From positions 1-53,099 of the forward strand of contig JAGXKG010000008.1 in the NCBI GenBank assembly GCA_018335335.1: a stretch of 53,099 nucleotides of DNA, given 5' to 3'. Position numbers and translations under genes: made by a program. This document shows, piece by piece, positions 17,132 through 25,706 of this stretch. Each line of letters opens with the position of its first letter. The first letter of the stretch is position 1. This DNA comes from Candidatus Thorarchaeota archaeon. GTDB lineage: Archaea > Asgardarchaeota > Thorarchaeia > Thorarchaeales > Thorarchaeaceae. The notes beneath the pieces are model-generated. The model saw nothing but the letters and a program-made list of their open reading frames with translations. It was not told the DNA's origin and ran no database searches.

Positions 17132-17926
17132 GTGCAGGTGGCACCAGTGTCGAAGCTTGCCGTTCAGAATATCCAGAAATCATATTCGAATAACGGTTTG
17201 GAAAAGACAAAGGTGTTAGACGGAATCAGCTTTTCCATGCATGAAGGCGAGTTTACCGCCATAGTTGGCCCATCTGGTTGCGGGAAAACGACACTGCTCA
17301 AAATCATCGCTGGTTTGTTAGAATCAGACGAGGGTCAAGTTAGAATTGATGGCAATTTAGTAGGTCGTGGACATAGCAGGGTAGGTTACATTTTCCAACA
17401 AGAATCATTGTTTCCATGGCTGAATGTGAAACAGAATATCAAATTCGGACTAGATATTACGGGATATTCCTCTCAAGAGATTGCTACCAGAACCGATGAA
17501 ATGTTGGATCTTGTTGGACTGGAAGGTCTGGAGAAAAACTACCCACATGAAATCTCAGGGGGTCAAGCCAGACGGGTAGAGATGGCCCGAAGTCTCATCA
17601 CCAGACCTGACATTCTCGTTTCTGATGAGGCATTTTCCAATCTCGATGCTCAAACACGTAACTATCTGCAAGATGAATTCCTACGAATCTGGGAGAATAC
17701 AGGTTCAAGCATTCTTTTCGTTACCCATAACGTTGACGAAGCAGTTTACACCTCTGACCGTATACTCGTGCTTAGCAATATTCCATCCCAAATAATCGCT
17801 GAATTCGACATAGATATTCCCAGACCTCGGGATAGAACCTCAAAGGAATGTATCGAATACCGTGCTGAGGTTCTAGAGATTCTAAAGGTAGAGCAACAGA
17901 AAGCCATGGCACGACTTGAGAGGTAG
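17132..17926 (+). CDS. ABC transporter ATP-binding protein, nitrate/sulfonate/taurine type
   Basis: The 264-residue ATPase of a SsuB/TauB-type importer. Walker A is GPSGCGKTT, the Q-loop lies in FQQESLFPWL, the signature is ISGGQARRVEMAR, Walker B is DILVSDEAFSNLD and the switch histidine is in FVTHNVDEA. The start is GTG 17132. The matching permease (18348-19229) and binding protein (19282-20292) are on the opposite strand, with a small membrane-protein gene between, so the importer is encoded by two transcripts. Likely substrates are small anions such as alkanesulfonates, nitrate or cyanate, or a thiamine precursor; the sequence does not decide. Confidence 0.92.
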   Translation: MQVAPVSKLAVQNIQKSYSNNGLEKTKVLDGISFSMHEGEFTAIVGPSGCGKTTLLKIIAGLLESDEGQVRIDGNLVGRGHSRVGYIFQQESLFPWLNVKQNIKFGLDITGYSSQEIATRTDEMLDLVGLEGLEKNYPHEISGGQARRVEMARSLITRPDILVSDEAFSNLDAQTRNYLQDEFLRIWENTGSSILFVTHNVDEAVYTSDRILVLSNIPSQIIAEFDIDIPRPRDRTSKECIEYRAEVLEILKVEQQKAMARLER

Positions 17927-17958
17927 ATTCATTCACGGATTCTTTGTTCTATGTGCTC

Positions 17959-18285
17959 CTAATTTGCTTCTCTGATGCGTTTTCCCTGTTTTGCTCTCCA
18001 AAGGAGGAATGGTCCAAGACAGTAGGCTCCGACAACAAGCAGAGAAAAACCAGGTATCAGGGTTACCCCTAATAGCGCAAAAAGTGTGAATAAAACAGCG
18101 AAAATCAACAAACTAACTCCAAAGAAAGCAAAGATTTCATAGCGGTCTGCTGCTGTGCACTCGGGAGAGCAATAGCTCTTTCGTCCGAATATAGAGTAGA
18201 TTGGTTTGCCACACCACTGACATCTTCGAGTTGGGTCCCCGTATTCTCCTCTCCGGGGATATTCGTTATTCTGTGTCTCCCTCAC
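17959..18285 (-). CDS. Small zinc-finger membrane protein, 108 aa
   Basis: A short protein with an N-terminal Cys4 zinc site (C22-x2-C25 and C39-x3-C43, in CQWCGKPIYSIFGRKSYCSPEC) followed by two membrane helices (about 51-73 and 76-96) and a basic tail. It lies between the converging ABC ATPase gene and the permease gene, in the permease direction, 62 bases after it. Family unknown; a membrane-tethered adaptor is possible. Confidence 0.75.
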   Translation of the reverse strand: MRETQNNEYPRRGEYGDPTRRCQWCGKPIYSIFGRKSYCSPECTAADRYEIFAFFGVSLLIFAVLFTLFALLGVTLIPGFSLLVVGAYCLGPFLLWRAKQGKRIREAN

Positions 18286-18347
18286 AATCTGTTACCCTAT
18301 GATAGATTTCAAATCTGTCCTATTAGATATTTCCTACTTCCTTCACT

Positions 18348-19229
18348 CTAGACAGACACATCTTGCCGCCATGCAAGCATCTTCCGTTCAGCATAGAGAA
18401 AGAGATAGCTCAAAAGGAAACCAATGAAACCAATAACAAGCATTGCCGATATCGTCTCACCAGTGCGACCTAGCTGTTGAGTAATGCTCACGAGGTACCC
18501 GAGCCCTAGCCCTCCACCTATAATTTCTGCAGCCACCAAACACATCCATCCAATCCCAAACCCAACCCGCAGACCTGCAAGCACCTCGGGAAGGGCAGAA
18601 GGAATAATCACTCTTCTAAGGACCTGTCTCTCGGTGGCACCGAAAGTTCGGCATACGTCAAGATGAACAGAATTTGTTCGCTTTACACCTGCAGTTGTAT
18701 TCAGCAAAATGGGGAAAAAAGAGCCTATCCAGATTATGAAGACTTGCGCAACAAGTAAGGAAAAGGGATACTGCAAACCCTTGAACATCAAAATGGAAAT
18801 CGGAATCCAAGCAATGGGAGGAATGGGACGCATAGCATCAACCACCGGTCCGAGAATAGCATCAACAGTCTTGTACCGACCGATAGCAATGCCAAGAGGT
18901 ACTGCAGTACCGATTGCTAGAACAAAACCAAGTATCACTCGGAATAAGCTCCATCCTGTGTGGAGAAGAAGCGTATTTCCCTCTGTATCCCCTTCAACAA
19001 TGAGTTTGATGAAAGAAGTCCCGATATCGATGAGTGTTATTTCATCAGCGATATAGCCGATAATCTGCCAAAGAACAAGAAGAATCACTGCAGGCAGTAA
19101 CACCTTCAAGATGAGATTTCGGAATGAGAATCCTCGCCATTCAAAAGAGAAAGAATCAACTTCTTCATCATCCGATGTGCTAGCCGACACCGTTTCACTT
19201 TCAGGCACACTCATCGCCGATTGAACCAC
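18348..19229 (-). CDS. ABC transporter permease, nitrate/sulfonate/taurine type
   Basis: A 293-residue inner-membrane subunit of the BPD permease family (SsuC/TauC). After a charged cytosolic N-terminus there are about six membrane helices, with the coupling-helix block around RTFGATERQVLRRVIIPSALPEVLAGLR (shown here as the EAA-loop region at about residues 190-217). The start is GTG 19229, with an in-frame ATG five codons later as the alternative. It follows the binding-protein gene after 52 bases, so they form one operon; the ATPase is on the other strand at 17132. Confidence 0.93.
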   Translation of the reverse strand: MVQSAMSVPESETVSASTSDDEEVDSFSFEWRGFSFRNLILKVLLPAVILLVLWQIIGYIADEITLIDIGTSFIKLIVEGDTEGNTLLLHTGWSLFRVILGFVLAIGTAVPLGIAIGRYKTVDAILGPVVDAMRPIPPIAWIPISILMFKGLQYPFSLLVAQVFIIWIGSFFPILLNTTAGVKRTNSVHLDVCRTFGATERQVLRRVIIPSALPEVLAGLRVGFGIGWMCLVAAEIIGGGLGLGYLVSITQQLGRTGETISAMLVIGFIGFLLSYLFLYAERKMLAWRQDVSV

Positions 19230-19281
19230 TCGTGTATCTCTTTTTTGTCTGTCGTTTCAGATTCCAAGAATCTATGCAGGG

Positions 19282-20292
19282 TTAAGCATTCTCAATGAAG
19301 GTCGTGTTGATGAAACCATCAAGAAACTCCTCAGGAGTGTCAATCTCAACAAGCTCCTGGTTAATCAGGAAATCAAGATACATACGTAGACCTGTACGAT
19401 TCAGATTGTAGTCGTAGATGATACGGCTGAAAGCAAGTTCCACAGCGCCTTCGTCGATTCCCAACCAGTCAATTGCAATCGCTAGTGCTTCAGTAGGATG
19501 CTGCACAATCCACTCCTCTGCCCTTTTGTGAACCGAGATGACTTTCTGTACGATGTCAGGATTGTTCTCCATGTATTCATTTGTTGCTGCCACTACGCAA
19601 CATGGGTGATCGGGCCATATCGACCCTGAAAGTATCAACGGTGTGGTAGTATTCTCGTAGTCTGATTGAGCAGGGAAAGGTTCCCACGCAATGAAAGCAG
19701 GAGCCTCTTCGGAGAGCGATATCGCCATATCCTGAACTCGCTTTACTTGGGGGTCTATGTCGTTTATGGTTAGGCCTGAGCCATTCAGCGCTAATCGCAA
19801 GAGGAAATTCTGTACTGTTGAGGGGCCAGGATGGTAGACTGTTTTGCCTGCTAGGTCACTGATTTCGGTTACATCTCCATTTTCATAGGCAGATTTTTTC
19901 ACAGTAATTGCGGATCCTTCAAGGTTTGCTGCAGCCAGAATCGTGATGGCGATTTCCTCATTGATACCTTTAACCATAGCGGGAGCTGCTCCAAGATAAC
20001 CCATTTGGATTTGCCCACCGCCAAAGCCATTCATTTCATATGCTCCGTTCTGGTACTGAAGCAATTCTACATTCAGCCCTTCATCTTCAAACCATCCCTT
20101 TGATTGAGCAACTTTCAGAGCTAGTTGATGGAGATCCTGAGAAAGATACCCAATCCGTACCGTGTTAGGATTCGGAGTAAGTACAACGAAAATCGCAACA
20201 GAAGAAACTATCAAAACTGCCACTGCTACTCCAATCGCTTTATTTTTCTCCACTTTCTTGTTCTCCGCCTTCTTTATAGCCGAATCTGGCAT
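19282..20292 (-). CDS. ABC transporter substrate-binding protein (NMT1/SsuA-like)
   Basis: A 336-residue binding protein. An uncleaved-looking membrane anchor (about 19-40) is followed by the two-lobed periplasmic-type fold of the NMT1/THI5/SsuA family: RIGYLSQDLHQLALKVAQ, GWFEDEGLNVEL, GAAPAMVKG, and AFIAWEPFPAQ near the hinge. It heads the operon with the permease. The substrate cannot be told from the sequence; the family binds nitrate, alkanesulfonates, taurine, bicarbonate or pyrimidine precursors. Confidence 0.9.
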   Translation of the reverse strand: MPDSAIKKAENKKVEKNKAIGVAVAVLIVSSVAIFVVLTPNPNTVRIGYLSQDLHQLALKVAQSKGWFEDEGLNVELLQYQNGAYEMNGFGGGQIQMGYLGAAPAMVKGINEEIAITILAAANLEGSAITVKKSAYENGDVTEISDLAGKTVYHPGPSTVQNFLLRLALNGSGLTINDIDPQVKRVQDMAISLSEEAPAFIAWEPFPAQSDYENTTTPLILSGSIWPDHPCCVVAATNEYMENNPDIVQKVISVHKRAEEWIVQHPTEALAIAIDWLGIDEGAVELAFSRIIYDYNLNRTGLRMYLDFLINQELVEIDTPEEFLDGFINTTFIENA

Positions 20293-20358
20293 ATGAGTAT
20301 TGAGATAGGAACGCTTCAGGCGCCAGATTGATTAGTTAAGACCAGTACTACAAGGGAT

Positions 20359-20748
20359 ATGACCCTCCGGGATCGAATTCCTAGCAAGCTAGAACTCAGC
20401 GACGCACTAGTTTCAGTTGACATGGACAACGAAGTATCAGTACATCCTACAAGCGACTATGTCCTCCTGGAGATTCCCCATGACGTGGGGCGAATCAGCA
20501 TCTATCGAATAGCCAAAACAGCCTATAGCCTCGTGAAAAGCGATAACCGTATGGTCGCAATCAGAGGCTACGGGTTCAAAGGCATCGGTCTCTCAGTGCG
20601 TATTGCACACAAGCTCAAGCAGATGGAGGAACGCTTCTTATATCAGATGACGTTTGATACGTTTGATGCTATAGATCCTGATGAGCCAGATCGTCATCTA
20701 ACATCAGTCCAGATTATTGTCATGCCGCCAGAGAAACGAGAAGACTAG
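20359..20748 (+). CDS. Alba-like nucleic-acid-binding protein
   Basis: A 129-residue protein. The part from about residue 45 resembles an Alba fold: helix ISIYRIAKTAYSLV, strand MVAIRGYGFKGIGLSV placed like the Alba strand VVIKARGRAISKAV, a helix RIAHKLKQM and a final strand LTSVQIIVMP. Alba proteins bind DNA or RNA as dimers. The first 44 residues are extra. ATG 20359 has AAGGG just upstream. It is followed ten bases later by a zinc-finger membrane gene. The assignment is by pattern and moderately sure. Confidence 0.65.
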   Translation: MTLRDRIPSKLELSDALVSVDMDNEVSVHPTSDYVLLEIPHDVGRISIYRIAKTAYSLVKSDNRMVAIRGYGFKGIGLSVRIAHKLKQMEERFLYQMTFDTFDAIDPDEPDRHLTSVQIIVMPPEKRED

Positions 20749-20758
20749 TTGAAAACGT

Positions 20759-21379
20759 ATGAACACAGTGGAAGATACAAGGGAATCAGACCACACAGGT
20801 GGTTTCGTAAGAGCTAGGCTATCCAAGTTAGAGCTACCTGAAGTCTGTCCCGTATGTATGGAACAGGCAGACGATTTGGTGCCTATAACCGCTTACGAGA
20901 GAGAGGGTATCGGACAACTAGCTGAACCGCCCCGTAGTGCATGGAGAACTGGCAAGAAAGACATTGGCCCCGACTTGCAATCAATCCGTGGAGCACTGAT
21001 TTTGTGGATTCCATGCTGTGCGGCACACTGTAACGTCCGAAGCGATCGTGAGAAACATGTAGGTCTATGTGGTTTTCTTTTGCTGGTGTATCCGCTTATC
21101 TACATTTGGCTGGGAATCATATCTGCAATAGGAAACGAAGGACCCCTTCTTCCACCCATTACAGGACTGCTCATAATAATCGTTATTCTGATTTTCTTGG
21201 GCGTTTACAGCTTTTTTCCACGAGCACTTGAACGCGCGTTTCGAATACAGAACATCAATAGAACTAGTGATTACGTCATACTAGGTCTTTCCAACAAAGA
21301 ATACTTGGCAGCAGTAATGGAGCAGAATCAAATGTATGCAGAAAGGCTGGGCAAGAATATGAACTCAAAAACCAAATGA
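20759..21379 (+). CDS. Zinc-finger membrane protein, 206 aa
   Basis: A protein with Cys/His pairs that could bind zinc (C30-x2-C33 and C86, C87, H90, C91) and two membrane helices (about 103-125 and 133-153), ending in a soluble tail. Its build recalls the smaller protein at 17959-18285: zinc site first, then a two-helix hairpin. Likely cotranscribed with the Alba-like gene. Family unknown. Confidence 0.72.
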   Translation: MNTVEDTRESDHTGGFVRARLSKLELPEVCPVCMEQADDLVPITAYEREGIGQLAEPPRSAWRTGKKDIGPDLQSIRGALILWIPCCAAHCNVRSDREKHVGLCGFLLLVYPLIYIWLGIISAIGNEGPLLPPITGLLIIIVILIFLGVYSFFPRALERAFRIQNINRTSDYVILGLSNKEYLAAVMEQNQMYAERLGKNMNSKTK

Positions 21380-21451
21380 AAGCGAGGGTAGTGGAATCCC
21401 ATTGCTTCGTATTGTCTCTTTCAGTCAAATGGATAGAAAACGCTCAAAACC

Positions 21452-21493
21452 TATAAATCAATCACTAATTCATGAAAGTACAAATGAGAGGGG
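21452..21493 (+). promoter_or_regulatory. Promoter and ribosome site of the NosD-like gene
   Basis: TATAAAT (21452-21458) predicts transcription from about 21480, and GAGAGGGG (21486-21493) is a ribosome site seven bases before ATG 21500. Clear promoter layout. Confidence 0.6.
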
Positions 21494-21499
21494 TCGTGC

Positions 21500-22705
21500 A
21501 TGATTCAACCCAATATCAGAAAAATGGTCTGTCTATTACTGTTAGGGCTATTTATCCTTGCACCGCTATCATTGGGGGTCAAAAATAGAGCAAAAGGACA
21601 GGGAATTAGATCACTAGTCCCCAAACAAGAAATCATCGTAAACAGCCCCGTTATCATATCAGGTAATGATGATTTTGAGATTCAAGGCTGGCCAGGAGCT
21701 GGTACTGAAGAAGACCCCTATGTCATTGCAGATTTGAACATCAGAGGTGCATCTGAATGCATAGTGGTTGAAAACACAGACGTGTATTTTGTCGTCCGCA
21801 ATTGTTCTGTAGAAGCAAATAACATTGATGATGCAGTTGGGATTCTTTTGACAGGGGTAAAGAACGTCATAGTGGATGGCTGCTCTGCAAGTGACGCAGA
21901 ATGGGGAATCCGCCTAAAAAATTGCTCAAATTGCGAAGTTGTCAACTGCAGGGTATACAACAACAATATAGGTGTGGTATTTCAAGGTGTGTTCAATTCC
22001 ACGTTGCATGATACTGCGACTCATGGATGTAATTTCGGGGTTGCTGCTCAAGAAACAGAAAACTGTGAGTTCCAGTCTAACCGGATATTTGGAAATAAAG
22101 TAGTTGGCATCTCATTGGGAGAATCCACTAATCGATGCATAGTTTTTGGGAACTCGATAGGATGGAATGATGCTTGGTCGGTTTCAGATGACGCGCACGA
22201 CAATGGACATGAGAATCAATGGAACGAAAGTACTCAAGGAAACGAATGGCACGCCTACAACGATACAGAAACATATTCCATTGCAGGAAATGCGAGTTCA
22301 GTTGACTATTATCCAACATTGTTAGTAGATACAGACCCACCACAGGTAAATTCTCCAGACGATATTTCATTTGAGCATGGCGTAGTGGGTTTTGCAGTAA
22401 ACTGGTCGTTCTCAGACGAATATCCGCGGCTGATAGAGATCATCACGGACAACACAACGGTAAGAACTATTGATTGGCATGAGGACAGTGTTTCGTATAG
22501 TGTTGATCATCTGTCTCATGGTGTTCATAACTGTACTATCAGATTGACTGACTGGGGAGGCAATCAAGTGAGCGATACTGTCCGAGTAATTGTCATGTAC
22601 AGTATTTTTGGCGGCCTGGGAACTCCCTATGTACTGATTTCCTCTATACTCAGCGTAGTTGCTGTTGCAGCAGTTATTGTCATCATGATAAAGACACGAG
22701 GGTAA
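21500..22705 (+). CDS. NosD-like right-handed beta-helix surface protein
   Basis: A 401-residue secreted protein: signal sequence (about 1-27), then a right-handed parallel beta-helix (about 60-260) with repeats of the NosD/PbH1 type (asparagine ladders such as RNCSVEANNI, VDGCSASDAEWGIRL, VNCRVYNNNIGVVF, QSNRIFGNKVVGISL), then an Ig/Fn-like beta domain (about 275-370) and a C-terminal membrane helix (about 378-397). Many N-x-S/T sites suggest glycosylation. Such proteins bind carbohydrate or act as adhesins. Single gene with its own promoter. Confidence 0.87.
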   Translation: MIQPNIRKMVCLLLLGLFILAPLSLGVKNRAKGQGIRSLVPKQEIIVNSPVIISGNDDFEIQGWPGAGTEEDPYVIADLNIRGASECIVVENTDVYFVVRNCSVEANNIDDAVGILLTGVKNVIVDGCSASDAEWGIRLKNCSNCEVVNCRVYNNNIGVVFQGVFNSTLHDTATHGCNFGVAAQETENCEFQSNRIFGNKVVGISLGESTNRCIVFGNSIGWNDAWSVSDDAHDNGHENQWNESTQGNEWHAYNDTETYSIAGNASSVDYYPTLLVDTDPPQVNSPDDISFEHGVVGFAVNWSFSDEYPRLIEIITDNTTVRTIDWHEDSVSYSVDHLSHGVHNCTIRLTDWGGNQVSDTVRVIVMYSIFGGLGTPYVLISSILSVVAVAAVIVIMIKTRG

Positions 22706-22756
22706 CTGACTATCTTCCTGCAACTTTTTGAACATACCAAGTTTCGAAGTCTCGAC

Positions 22757-22768
22757 ATATCTAAATAC
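22757..22768 (+). promoter_or_regulatory. TATA box of the saccharopine-dehydrogenase-like gene
   Basis: ATATCTAAATAC is centred about 28 bases before ATG 22791, predicting a leaderless mRNA. Confidence 0.5.
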
Positions 22769-22790
22769 TGGCCTTACTGCTCATTGAGCC

Positions 22791-24005
22791 ATGTCACGCG
22801 TGGTGGTCCTCGGCGGATGTGGTACTGTAGGAAGTATTGCTGTTGAAACACTTGCTTCCTACGAAGACATTTCGAGCATCGTTATAGCAGATATACGGGA
22901 AGATGCAGCAAAGAAACGAGCTGAGTCCGTAGATGGTGATCTTTGCTTGTCCCGTAAAGTAGATGTCACAGTGAGAGAGAGTTTGGAAAAAGCAATTCAA
23001 GATGCCGATGTAGTCCTTAATACATGTGGTCCATTCTATAGATTCGGCCCGACCATTCTTAGCAGAGTGATTGATGCAGGAATCGACTACGTTGATGTAT
23101 GCGATGATTTTGACGCGACAAGGAAACTCTTGGATATGGATGATGACGCGAAAAAGGTAGGCATATCAGCACTTACAGGAATGGGGAGTTCACCAGGCAT
23201 CGCTAACCTACTGGCAAAATTCTGCGCTGATCATATGCTTGACTCCGTAGACTCAATCGATATTTATCATGCGCACGGTGGTGAACCCAACGAAGGAAGG
23301 GCTGTTGTGGCTCACCGAATTCACAGTATGCAGGCAGACATTCCAATGTATCTGGATGGCAAATTCACCACGGTGAGATATTTTGCCGAGGATGGCAAAG
23401 CGTTAGAAGAGGACGTAGATTACAAATTGGTGGGTACTCACAGATCTTATCCATATCCACATCCCGAAACCATAACTTTGCCTCAATGGATCGAATGCAA
23501 TCGAGTAACGAATCTTGGCTGTGTTTTACCAGACGAATACTATGATTTGATCAGAGGAATTGTTCACTTAGGCATAACTGAGGAAGCACCAATCGATGTA
23601 TCAGGCGATGAAGTAGAACCTCTTGAGTTTGCTATATCGTATATTCTAGATCAGAGAGAGAAGATCCTTCAGAAGACGAATTTTGGCGAGCAGAGGGGGT
23701 GTCTGAAAATCACAATGAAAGGAACTATGGAAGGAAAGGCGCATCGCTTTGATTTTTCATTGGCGTCCAAAGGTCAATCAATGGGAGAAGGGACAGGAAT
23801 TCCGGCTGCACTTGGTGTCATACTCATGTTGCGCGGCAAAATCCAGAAGAAAGGCGTCCTCCCGCCAGAAGGCTGTGTTAATCCACTTGATTTTCTTGGT
23901 TTGATGCAAGAACAACTCAAGATGGAGAAAGTGGGGGGTGAGGGTTCACCTCTCATTATTGAATCAACGAATCGTGAGGGCAACACCGAAGAAATTTCAC
24001 TGTAG
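22791..24005 (+). CDS. Saccharopine dehydrogenase-like oxidoreductase
   Basis: A 404-residue NAD(P)-dependent protein of the saccharopine dehydrogenase/reductase superfamily. The Rossmann start VVVLGGCGTVGSIAVETL, the acidic residue after strand 2 (IADIRED), and the block DVVLNTCGPFYRFGP followed by GIDYVDVCDD are family hallmarks, and GMGSSPGIANLLA forms the central core. Bacterial and archaeal relatives act on varied carbon-nitrogen or acyl substrates, so the reaction is unknown. The sugar kinase gene follows in the same direction, but no common pathway is evident. Confidence 0.85.
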   Translation: MSRVVVLGGCGTVGSIAVETLASYEDISSIVIADIREDAAKKRAESVDGDLCLSRKVDVTVRESLEKAIQDADVVLNTCGPFYRFGPTILSRVIDAGIDYVDVCDDFDATRKLLDMDDDAKKVGISALTGMGSSPGIANLLAKFCADHMLDSVDSIDIYHAHGGEPNEGRAVVAHRIHSMQADIPMYLDGKFTTVRYFAEDGKALEEDVDYKLVGTHRSYPYPHPETITLPQWIECNRVTNLGCVLPDEYYDLIRGIVHLGITEEAPIDVSGDEVEPLEFAISYILDQREKILQKTNFGEQRGCLKITMKGTMEGKAHRFDFSLASKGQSMGEGTGIPAALGVILMLRGKIQKKGVLPPEGCVNPLDFLGLMQEQLKMEKVGGEGSPLIIESTNREGNTEEISL

Positions 24006-24091
24006 CACTCAGTTTGCCATTTTTCCGGTAAACGATTCATCCCGAAAGCTATTTGTCCTGCCGCGAAGAGTGTTATCAGTCTGTTATTGGG

Positions 24092-25678
24092 GTGCTTGCG
24101 CTGAGTAGCTACGTACTTGCACATGATCTGGGGACAGGCGGTAACAAGGCGTCCCTAGTCGATGTAAACGGAAACATACTAGCTTCTGCTGTCCGAGACT
24201 ATCCTGTGCTCTATCCATCTGAGGGGTTTGCTGAACAGAAGCCCAATGCTCATTGGTGGAAAGCGATATGTGAAACCTCCCAAGAGGTGGTTAAGAAATC
24301 TAATATCGAGGCTACCGATGTTTCTGCAGTCACCTTTTCAACACAAATGATGGGTACTATTCCCGTAGATAGAAACGGCGAGCCACTGATGAACTGTATG
24401 ACGTGGATGGATAGCCGCGCAGCCAAGCAGAACAAGCAGATCATCTCCAACCCTATCAGGATGCTGCGCATGCTGTGGCAAACTGGAGGCTTACCTTCTG
24501 GCAAGGATATCATCGGAAAAATCCTTTGGATAAAAGAAGAGCGCCCCCAGATTTACGAGCGAACTCACAAATTTCTGGATTGCAAGGACTACCTCGTGTA
24601 CCAGAGTACTGGGGAATTCGTTACATCCTGGGACTGCGCTAATCTTACTTGGTTCATGAATTCCCGCGGTGGAAAGAATGAGTGGTCGGGCACCATTTTG
24701 GGATGGATGGACGTAGATAAAAGCATGCTCCCGAGATTGGAACCATCTACTGCTATTGTAGGAAATCTAACTGAAGAGGCAGCGTCAAAGCTAGGATTGA
24801 CCACTTCCACTGTAGTCGTCAACGGGTGTGGTGATATGACCGCAGCAGCTGTGGGATCGGGAGCAATAGGAGAAAAGGAAGTACATCTTTACGCTGGTTC
24901 TAGTGCTTGGCTAGGAGCGCACGTGAAAAAGCGGAAGCTCGATATATTCACCTACACCGGCTCAATAAGAAGCGCCATTCCTGACAAATACCTGATGATT
25001 GCAGAACAGGAATCAGCAGGCGCTTGTCTTAAACATGTTCAAGAACACTGGCAATGCAATTTGTGTGAAAGATTAAAGAAAGTTGCAGATGATGTATGTG
25101 CGGAGTGCCGTAGTGGTAAACATAATCCCTTCGCAACACTGGATGAAATTGCTGCGAAGTCACGCCCGGGCTCTAACAAATTGCTTTTTGCTCCTTGGAT
25201 GTTTGGAGAGAGAACACCCCTCGACGACCATAATGTGCGAGGGGGATACTTCAATCTTGCATTGTCACATAGCAAGGCTGACATGGTCCGAGCTGTTATG
25301 GAAGGTGCAGCCTATCATACTCGCTGGATGATGGAGGGAGTAGAAAAGCGGAGGATGCTCGGAAAAATCGACAAAGTAAACATGGTCGGGGGGTGTGCTA
25401 ATTCTGACATTTGGTGTCAGATGTATGCTGATATCCTTGACAAACCAGTATATCGCATGGAACATTACTTGGAAGCAGGCAGTATTGGTGCCGCGATGGT
25501 TGCGTGGGTGGGCCTCGGTGAGATTCACGACTTTGATAAAGCGGCGAAGAGAGTGAGGGTGAATCGGGCATTTGAACCGAATGTTGCCAATAAAACTCTA
25601 TACACTGAATTGTTCAATGTTCTTAAACAATACTACAAGAAGAACAAGGAATTATGGCAAACCTTGAATGCCCACTGA
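24092..25678 (+). CDS. FGGY-family carbohydrate kinase (xylulokinase-like)
   Basis: A sugar kinase of the FGGY fold, resembling xylulokinase. The N-terminal phosphate loop AHDLGTGGNKASLVD, the TWMDSRA block, the GCGDMTAAAVGSGA motif and the C-terminal NMVGGCANSDIWCQM with EAGSIGAAMVAW mark both halves of the ATPase fold. The start is uncertain: TTG 24053, GTG 24092 and CTG 24101 (GGGGTG six bases upstream) are all in frame; GTG 24092 is used because homologues begin just before the phosphate loop. The sugar is not decided by sequence. Confidence 0.86.
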   Translation: MLALSSYVLAHDLGTGGNKASLVDVNGNILASAVRDYPVLYPSEGFAEQKPNAHWWKAICETSQEVVKKSNIEATDVSAVTFSTQMMGTIPVDRNGEPLMNCMTWMDSRAAKQNKQIISNPIRMLRMLWQTGGLPSGKDIIGKILWIKEERPQIYERTHKFLDCKDYLVYQSTGEFVTSWDCANLTWFMNSRGGKNEWSGTILGWMDVDKSMLPRLEPSTAIVGNLTEEAASKLGLTTSTVVVNGCGDMTAAAVGSGAIGEKEVHLYAGSSAWLGAHVKKRKLDIFTYTGSIRSAIPDKYLMIAEQESAGACLKHVQEHWQCNLCERLKKVADDVCAECRSGKHNPFATLDEIAAKSRPGSNKLLFAPWMFGERTPLDDHNVRGGYFNLALSHSKADMVRAVMEGAAYHTRWMMEGVEKRRMLGKIDKVNMVGGCANSDIWCQMYADILDKPVYRMEHYLEAGSIGAAMVAWVGLGEIHDFDKAAKRVRVNRAFEPNVANKTLYTELFNVLKQYYKKNKELWQTLNAH

Positions 25679-25706
25679 ACTTCCAGAACGTCCAAGAAAT
25701 CATCAT

